DNA of 64,000 nucleotides from Protopterus annectens (Eukaryota; Chordata; Ceratodontiformes; Protopteridae), in contig NC_056732.1 of NCBI RefSeq assembly GCF_019279795.1, positions 1,075,632,740-1,075,696,739 on the forward strand, read 5' to 3'. The notes beneath the pieces were generated by a model, which was not told the DNA's origin, made no database searches, and was given only the letters and a program-made list of their open reading frames with translations. The position numbers and the translations under genes were made by a program. Positions 56,902 to 64,000 of this stretch are shown here, one piece after another (within the stretch, counting starts at the first letter, position 1; each line of letters opens with the position of its first letter).

Positions 56902-57213
56902 TAAGCATTCAACCAGCAATTCCCAGCTCAGAAGGGCAGCAGCTACCCTCTCCTCCGAAAAGAGTGTAGACCACAAACCTTCTTAATGAAAAATAATTGG
57001 CCTGAAGACGAAGTGCTTAAACCAGAACTAAGACACTTTTGTAATAACAGACACACTAAGCCTTCAACGAGCAATTTCCAACTTAGAAGGATGTAAGCTA
57101 CCTCTCCTGCCATGAAAGTGTAGACCACAAACCTTCTTAATATAAAGCAACTGGTGTGAAGCCCAAGTGCTTAAACCAAAACCAAGAGGCTTAGAATAAT
57201 AGTTACAGTTTAA
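56902..57213 (+). repeat. 156-base unit in two tandem copies
   Basis: 56902-57057 and 57058-57213 both start TAAGC-TTCAAC-AGCAATT and contain GTGTAGACCACAAACCTTCT and AAGTGCTTAAACCA. Moderately diverged. Confidence 0.8.
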
Positions 57214-57566
57214 TCAGGCTACTAACAAGCAGTAATAAATGCAGTAGAATAAATGCAATTGAACACTTTTAAGAACAAGCCGCAAAAGCAAAATAAAGTA
57301 ATAAAGTAGGAATAAACACAAGTATGGTAAAAGCTGCTGAATAAAGTGCGTTCTTTAGGTTAGGTGGGAAGGGAAGAAACAGAAGATAATTCAAGGTTGA
57401 GAAACTAAGGAAGTGGGCCTTCCTGTATAATGCCTGTGTTCATACTAGAATGAGGAGATGAGATGGGACTGAGAGGAATGTCCAAAATCAGATTTTTATA
57501 GTAGGGGCAAACAATTCAAAAGCCACCAAGCTTAAGAACACAACAATAATTTGGTGGATGGCAGGG

Positions 57567-57947
57567 AAAAACAATGCAACCAGAGAGCAGCAATATTCAG
57601 GCAGGGTACAGCAAGCAGGCCAAACAAACATTTCAGGCAAATACAGATGTTTGTAACTAAAAGAAGAAGAATGTTGTTTCTCAGCTCCTCCCACTAATTA
57701 ATTGATGTTATTCACGGTTTGCAAAGGAATTCTTTGCTAACTTTTCAAACTGACCCTAGCCAAGACCTCTTAAAACTCCAACAGAGCAGAAAACGTAAAA
57801 CAAAACAAATGTAATACAAGAATAAGATGCAAACTAGAAGTAGCAAAACCTTATATCAAAAGCTTCAATTCAAAATAAAATGCAGCCAGAGATCAGCAAT
57901 ATTCAGGCAGAGTACAGCAAGCAGACCAAACAAACAGTTCCTAGATT
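57567..57947 (+). repeat. direct repeat about 310 bases apart
   Basis: CAGCAATATTCAGGCAGGGT ACAGCAAGCAGGCCAAACAA at 57588-57627 recurs at 57893-57932 with three differences. Confidence 0.65.
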
Positions 57948-58060
57948 ACTACTAGGCTAACTGTTCTTGTGGGCCATTTTAAGCCCAGCAATTAACCTTT
58001 AGAGAATCAAACCCTGCACCTTACGTCTATAAGGCAAATATCTTAACCATTATAGTATTT
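57948..58060 (-). repeat. CR1 3'-end-like fragment, reverse
   Basis: TTACTACTAGGCTAACTGTT CTTGTGGGCCATTTTAAGCC resembles the reversed CR1 tail (compare 52515-52550). The remainder is unclear. Confidence 0.35.
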
Positions 58061-58169
58061 TTTTTCTTTAATGACTACTGCAATTAAAACAATCTTCCTG
58101 GTATCTAGTGTTAGTGCAGAGGACTAAATGTGCTTTGAAACCTTTTCCCTCTCTTTCTTTAAACTTTAA

Positions 58170-58520
58170 TAAGTGAATTTAGGGTAGTATTTAAACATTA
58201 TTGCTAATGTTTAGGGATTCCTCCTACCCATGTGTCTTCTGTGCTGCAAACTAGCATTCTGTTAATGTTTTAAGTGACTCTGGTAATACTTAAAGAATAT
58301 CCATGGTGTCTGGTGTCTCATCTCTGACCTATACATCTTTCATGCTGCAAAACTGTTGTTTTATTAAATTAATTGACTGTAGGGTCATACTTTGAGTATC
58401 CATGGTGAGTCATGTTCCCCCACCCATAAATCTTTTATGCTGCAAAAAAAGTTGTTCTACTAAATTTAAAATTAATTTTAGAGTCGTTTTTAAATTTCCT
58501 TGGTGTCTGTTTTTTGCGCT
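58170..58520 (+). repeat. about 100-base unit in three to four diverged tandem copies
   Basis: The words TGTGCTGCAAACTAG (58240), CATGCTGCAAAACTG (58341) and TATGCTGCAAAAAAAG (58436) recur with TTAAAT/ATATCCATGGTGTCT between them, spacing 101 and 95. Confidence 0.7.
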
Positions 58521-58645
58521 TAAGTATTGTTGGAGCAGCTTGTTAGTCTAGCGGAGTTTAGAGGTGTGAAACCCCACCCCCCCACACACAGACAATAATC
58601 CTCACCCGATTACACTGATGGACATACTCAGCCATTCACCCTCAT

Positions 58646-60202
<1,557 letters not shown>

Positions 60203-60523
60203 GTATACCTCTCAACTGTACAGATTTTCACAGAATGGCCAGATTTTTGCCTCATATTTTTGGTGTATTCCTCAGAAAATTTGTGGTTTTCTGGCAAATC
60301 ACTGGGATGATCTGAGGACTGAAGTCACTAAATAATGATATACATTTGAGTTGCAGACTTCAAATCCTATGGGAAATGTATGCTAACACAAACCCTGTTA
60401 TGCTAGCAACTTTCTATGTTTACAAGAACAATATTTAAAATATGTCCCTATTTTTTTACCTTTGTCCCCGTCTTTAGTCAGGCTTTGTCCAGATTGCTTA
60501 AACTAAGACGTTGAGAGGTATGC
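60203..60523 (+). mobile_element. short inverted-repeat element (MITE-like), single copy
   Basis: Ends GTATACCTCTCAAC (60203-60216) and GTTGAGAGGTATGC (60510-60523) form a 14-base terminal inverted repeat with one mismatch. Inside: CACAGAATGGCCAGATTTTT, GATCTGAGGACTGAAGTCAC, GTTATGCTAGCAACTTTCTA. Same family as 47715-48598 and 63425-63650. No protein. Confidence 0.75.
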
Positions 60524-61037
60524 CCAGTGTGCTAAGTGAACCCATAAAGTTAGTAGTAGTAGTAGCAAGGGTACCTGTGATGTGTGACTGGCAGCTGATT
60601 ACTAATCCTTCTGAGAGGTTCAAATCTTTATGTCTTTGGGGGCTCCAAAACTTTTATGTCAGCCTTGCATACATAAAGAAAATGAAATGAATAGTTGAAG
60701 AAGAATATTGAGTGTTCATGATGCTTCTGTTTTTTTTTTTTTTTTTTGTTCCAGGCTAGACCCCTTTTAGATTGACCTGCACTGTGCTTCTCTTAGCACT
60801 ACGAATAGTGTGGGAATTTTTTTTAATGTAGGCAATGAAGTAAGACCGTGTATAGGTGTGACACTAGTCATAAATCTGTATATGTTATGGATAGCATAAT
60901 ATGTTGCAGGTGTTAACTTTTATAAGGCTGACAAGTGCCACCTATCTTGACCTAGGATTAAGCATATGACAAGGAGCTAAAAGAGTTGATTTGGGCAGTA
61001 CTGGAATGGTTCAAAGTCCTGAAAACACTGGTAGAAT
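60524..61037. other. no recognised features
   Basis: T-run at 60728-60748; short AGT repeat near 60552. No gene. Confidence 0.45.
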
Positions 61038-61300
61038 TTGTGCAGTTTATTACAGGGACTCGATAACAAAAATGTGAACAGTGTTTGGACTCACAGAGGG
61101 GTTCCAGTGAGTGCGGGTGTGCGCCAGGGTTCAGCTTTGAGCCTACTGCTGTTCATACTTTTGATGGACTACATCAACAAACAGGACAGAGGGGGACAAA
61201 TCAGCAAAGCAGTTGTATGAAGATGATGTGGCATTGCAAGCAGACTGTAAATAGGAATTTCAGTAAATCAAAGGCAATTGTATGGCAAAACCAAAGGCAC
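61038..61300 (+). pseudogene. RTE-like reverse transcriptase fragment, palm region
   Basis: THRGVPVSAGVRQGSALSLL LFILLMDYI gives the QGSALSPLLF motif of non-LTR RTs. The frame then breaks before a YEDDVAL-like active site (GTATGAAGATGATGTGGCAT near 61213), readable as YEDD in another frame. Confidence 0.65.
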
Positions 61301-62164
61301 GTGGGATGAAATTCAGTACAAACTAGACAGTTTTCATGGCTGCAAATGGGGAAATCATAAGAAGCTTACAACTGAGATAGAAGGGAAGATAGTGGAATTA
61401 GGAGGTCAAAGCTAGAATTAGAGCCTCTGCAGCTAGCTGGCACACCATACTGGGATAGTGTGTGAAAGAAGAATTCCAAAGTAGATAAAAAGTACAAAAG
61501 TGTATGTAGCTCTCACTGTATTTCATGTAGAAGTAATAGACTGTAGTTTTCCATTACACCACAAGGTGGAGCTCCTTTTCAGGAATGTAAAAAGACAATT
61601 TCGAAAGTGAAAGAGGTTTCTGGAATACTAGCTGAAGGAGGGAAGACTGAAACATGGAAAAAGGGCCTTGCAGCATGACTGGATTTTCTAGTGTTTTGGG
61701 ACAGGGGAGTGAAGTAGCAGATTGTGTTTGTCTCTTGCTGAAATCCTGGATATGGTATTTTGTAGAATCAGGAGAGAAGTCTGAAACTAGTAGTTCTATG
61801 CCTGCTATGATCCAACAAGAAAAGGAGTTCCCTTGTGCTTAGTACCGAGAAGCCATAGATGATTACCAGAGTTCTGGTAGTTGATTTTCTAATTTTCTTA
61901 TCAGAGGAACCATGGTGCCTGGTCACTAGGATATTCTCGATGAAGTGGTGAGAGGCTCTGGCCATCATTTTATATTTTTATAAGATTGTGGTTCCCCCTT
62001 TGATGCTTTGTGAATTACAAATAACTGGATCCATATGAGCTCCAACTTGGGCCCTATCATGCCGGCAGCAAGACTCTAAGTAGTCACTGGCCTGTGAATA
62101 AGGTATAATAGAGTGTTTCATAGTTGGTCTGTTTAGAATTGATCAAGGGAGTTGAGGGTGTTAG
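61301..62164. other. no recognised features
   Basis: Lies between two RTE-like fragments; partly perhaps the same element, but no motif could be read. Confidence 0.4.
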
Positions 62165-62525
62165 TACTGCTAAATGACATTGCATTCTCTCATATTTGTA
62201 TTGTGGCACTATAAATCTTTATTGTTCAATGATAATGCATTTTGCCATGTTAGTACTGCTGCCTTAAAGAATCTTTACTGCTCAATGACATTGCATTTTC
62301 TCATATTTGTATTGTTGCATTATAAATCCTCATTGTTCAATGCCATTGCATTTTGCTCGTGTTAATACTGCTGCTTCAAGAATTTTGCTGCTCAATGACA
62401 TTGCATTTTCTCATGTCTGTATCATTGTAGTATGACTCTTTTATGGCTTAATGACATTGCATTTTTCCCGTGTTTGTATTGCTGCATTATAAAGCTTTAC
62501 TGCTCATTGATACTTTGTGCATGTT
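62165..62525 (+). repeat. 55-56 base minisatellite, about seven units
   Basis: AATGACATTGCATT recurs at about 62172, 62228, 62284, 62339, 62394, 62449 and weakly 62505. Alternate units are more alike, hinting at a doubled unit of about 111 bases. The open frame over it is a by-product of the period. Confidence 0.88.
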
Positions 62526-62814
62526 TGAATGTCAAGACCTTCTTCTGTTGAGTTCTGGGGAAGAGGGTGAATGTATCTTTTCATTGCATGCATATTCTCA
62601 CCTTGCCTTTTTGCTAACTGGTGCACTGTTGAAATAATTTGTTTATGGTTGTGCTATTGCCTTTTTAAACTAGATGTGACACCTAGAATAAAATCTGTCC
62701 CTCTTGTCACCTTAGTGTGTTGGGCCTAAAAGGGGTGTCACCAGAGTCAGGTAGGAAGGAACCCATATCTCTTCAGCTACACCTGCGGGTGCGCTATATG
62801 TACAAACCAGTGGC

Positions 62815-63180
62815 GTGACCAGTGATTGTGTATGGCACAGAAACCTGGACAAGGAAGGTAGAGTAACTAAGGAAGCTTGAGCTGATGATGGACATGAAGT
62901 GTCTGAGATACTTAGCTGGATGTGCAGTGTGACATAGATGAAAAAAATTAGGTCTTCAGAGCAAAAGACAAAGAAGCCCTAATTACAAAGAAGGTTAAAG
63001 AGAACATATTATGGTGGTTTGGTCACAAGTGCAGGAAAGCAGAAGATAATTTGGTAAAGAGGATTTGGGAGAAACAGGAAATAGGCAAGAAGAAACAAGG
63101 ATGTCCTGTTAAGAGGTGAATGGATTGTGTGAGAGAAGAGCTGTAAGCAGGACTGTCAAAGAAGGTAGGAGAGTTTCTCC
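62815..63180 (+). pseudogene. RTE-like reverse transcriptase C-terminal fragment
   Basis: Frames give VYGTETWTRKVE, LMMDMKCLRYLAG, then KKVKENILWWFGHKCRKAED and MDCVREEL, the order seen at 12300-11900 in the minus-strand RTE-like element (LYGLETVAL, LKMLRFALG, RLRWFGHVLRRD, MDVVRED). Several stops. Confidence 0.6.
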
Positions 63181-63424
63181 TAGCTGAAACTGGTTTCTTT
63201 AATCATAACCTGTTTATTATGTGTTTGAGACATTGCCAAGAAATTCACCTCAAGATCATAACTCTTTGTAGTGCATGGAAATGTATCTGCTTCATGTATT
63301 ACTAGTTGCAGAAAAAAAATGCTTATTGTTTTGTTGTCTTTCAAAACCATAAAGCACTTTGGGGGCACCATCAGAAAGGCAGTATAACACTTTCCGTTAC
63401 ATTTACACATACCTTTCATGGCTG

Positions 63425-63650
63425 TCAATAGTCCACATTTTCACAGAATGTCCAGACTTTTGGCTCATTTGTTTGGTCTGTTCCCTATAAAACCCATAAA
63501 TAACAAATCACAGAGGACTGAAGTCACTGAATAGTGATATACATTTGAGTGTTAGAATTTTTACTTTTTAGAAAAATAAAACAAACGTCTGGCGAGCATA
63601 TCCTGTTATTCTAGCTACTTTTGAAGTTTGTAAAAGGAGGGGACACTTTA
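63425..63650 (+). mobile_element. short inverted-repeat element, partial copy
   Basis: TCACAGAATGTCCAGACTTT, AGAGGACTGAAGTCACTGAA, TAGTGATATACATTTGAGT and TCCTGTTATTCTAGCTACTT match 60225-60420. The right end is missing. Confidence 0.65.
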
Positions 63651-64000
63651 TCCCTTTAGACTGTAGTACTGCCATTGTCATGCACTGGTCAGTATGTATA
63701 TATTGGACTGCCTAGTGCTAGACCCAACCTTAACAGTTGTTAAGGTTCAATCTCACACCACTTTAACGTTTAACTGATTTGTCTTTTTGGAATTTCAGGG
63801 CATACTCATCATGTTCCATGTACTATGTTGATGTTTGTACTTCATTATTGCTTGTGCGTAATCTCACTTAAATTTTCCTAGTTTTAGGGCTTGCACTGTT
63901 GAATCTTGAACTTTCAGTAGGACACCATTGTATGTGAGGGTGAAAGAAAAGAGAGAGAGAGAGATTTATAGAGTACTTGGGAAATGTGGGGGATGAGCAG
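63651..64000. other. no recognised features
   Basis: GA repeat at 63944-63963. A TTTCAG at 63793-63798 is followed by a short open frame without a recognisable domain. Confidence 0.4.

Noticed and set aside
62165..62525. CRISPR-like regular repeat
   Set aside because: No constant repeat/variable spacer pattern, diverged units, vertebrate context: a minisatellite.
63785..63840. Possible acceptor-bounded exon after TTTCAG at 63793
   Set aside because: The frame after it has no recognisable domain and no donor; it does not continue the PB1 domain expected next.

Overview
The window looks like vertebrate nuclear DNA from a species with a very large, repeat-rich genome. Only one host coding segment was found: a 100-bp exon at 34299-34398 (+) with intact splice signals, encoding part of a PB1 domain like that of MAP3K2/MAP3K3 kinases. 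Everything else reads as intron or intergenic DNA filled with transposable elements. The mix (DIRS tyrosine-recombinase retrotransposons, CR1 and L2 LINEs, RTE-like LINEs, Penelope-like elements, V-SINEs, small inverted-repeat elements) and the very long intron space suggest a lungfish or a large-genome amphibian. The species cannot be fixed from the sequence. || LAYOUT. 1-6000: a nearly complete DIRS element (copy 1, 415-5997) with inverted terminal repeats, gag, RT/RNase H, tyrosine recombinase and an internal complementary region. 6000-9060: an older DIRS relic with two CR1 tails and a foldback element nested in it. 9060-11430: nothing recognised. 11431-11830: a three-fold repeat. 11878-13045: RTE-like LINE (-). 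13050-17625: nearly full-length CR1 (+) with a V-SINE and an L2 tail nested in it; its 3' two thirds plus flank are tandemly duplicated (period about 3.1 kb) at 17974-21075. 21160-25210: a second old DIRS relic. 25500-28540: decayed SINEs and plain intron-like DNA. 28548-34121: DIRS copy 2, ending 177 bp before the host exon. || 36046-37608: Penelope-like element 1. 38500-41085: microsatellite, LINE/SINE tails, a V-SINE. 41650-46496: CR1 (+) split by Penelope-like element 2 (42579-43713), a 448-bp palindrome carrying hammerhead-ribozyme-like sequences in both arms. 47715-48598: head-to-tail copies of a short inverted-repeat element with CA repeats at the joints. 48637-51230: L2 pieces (-) and two V-SINEs. 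51689-52023: a small inverted-repeat element with target duplication. 52500-56560: nearly full-length CR1 (-). 56900-58750: tandem repeats and CA repeat. 60203-63650: more copies of the short element, an RTE-like relic and a 55-56 bp minisatellite. || HOW IT FITS TOGETHER. The two young DIRS copies keep the whole replication layout, and a CRE plus TATA box sits in each left ITR. Both copies are coding-dead: frameshifts and stops in each, and a lost RT catalytic Asp in copy 2. The CR1 ORF1s carry a CysCys zinc-finger and an SGNH-type esterase, the ORF2s an endonuclease and RT. V-SINE heads appear with at least two, probably three, different LINE-type tails. Nesting gives relative ages: old DIRS before CR1 before V-SINE, L2 tail and Penelope element 2. 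All readings, identities and boundaries were made by eye.
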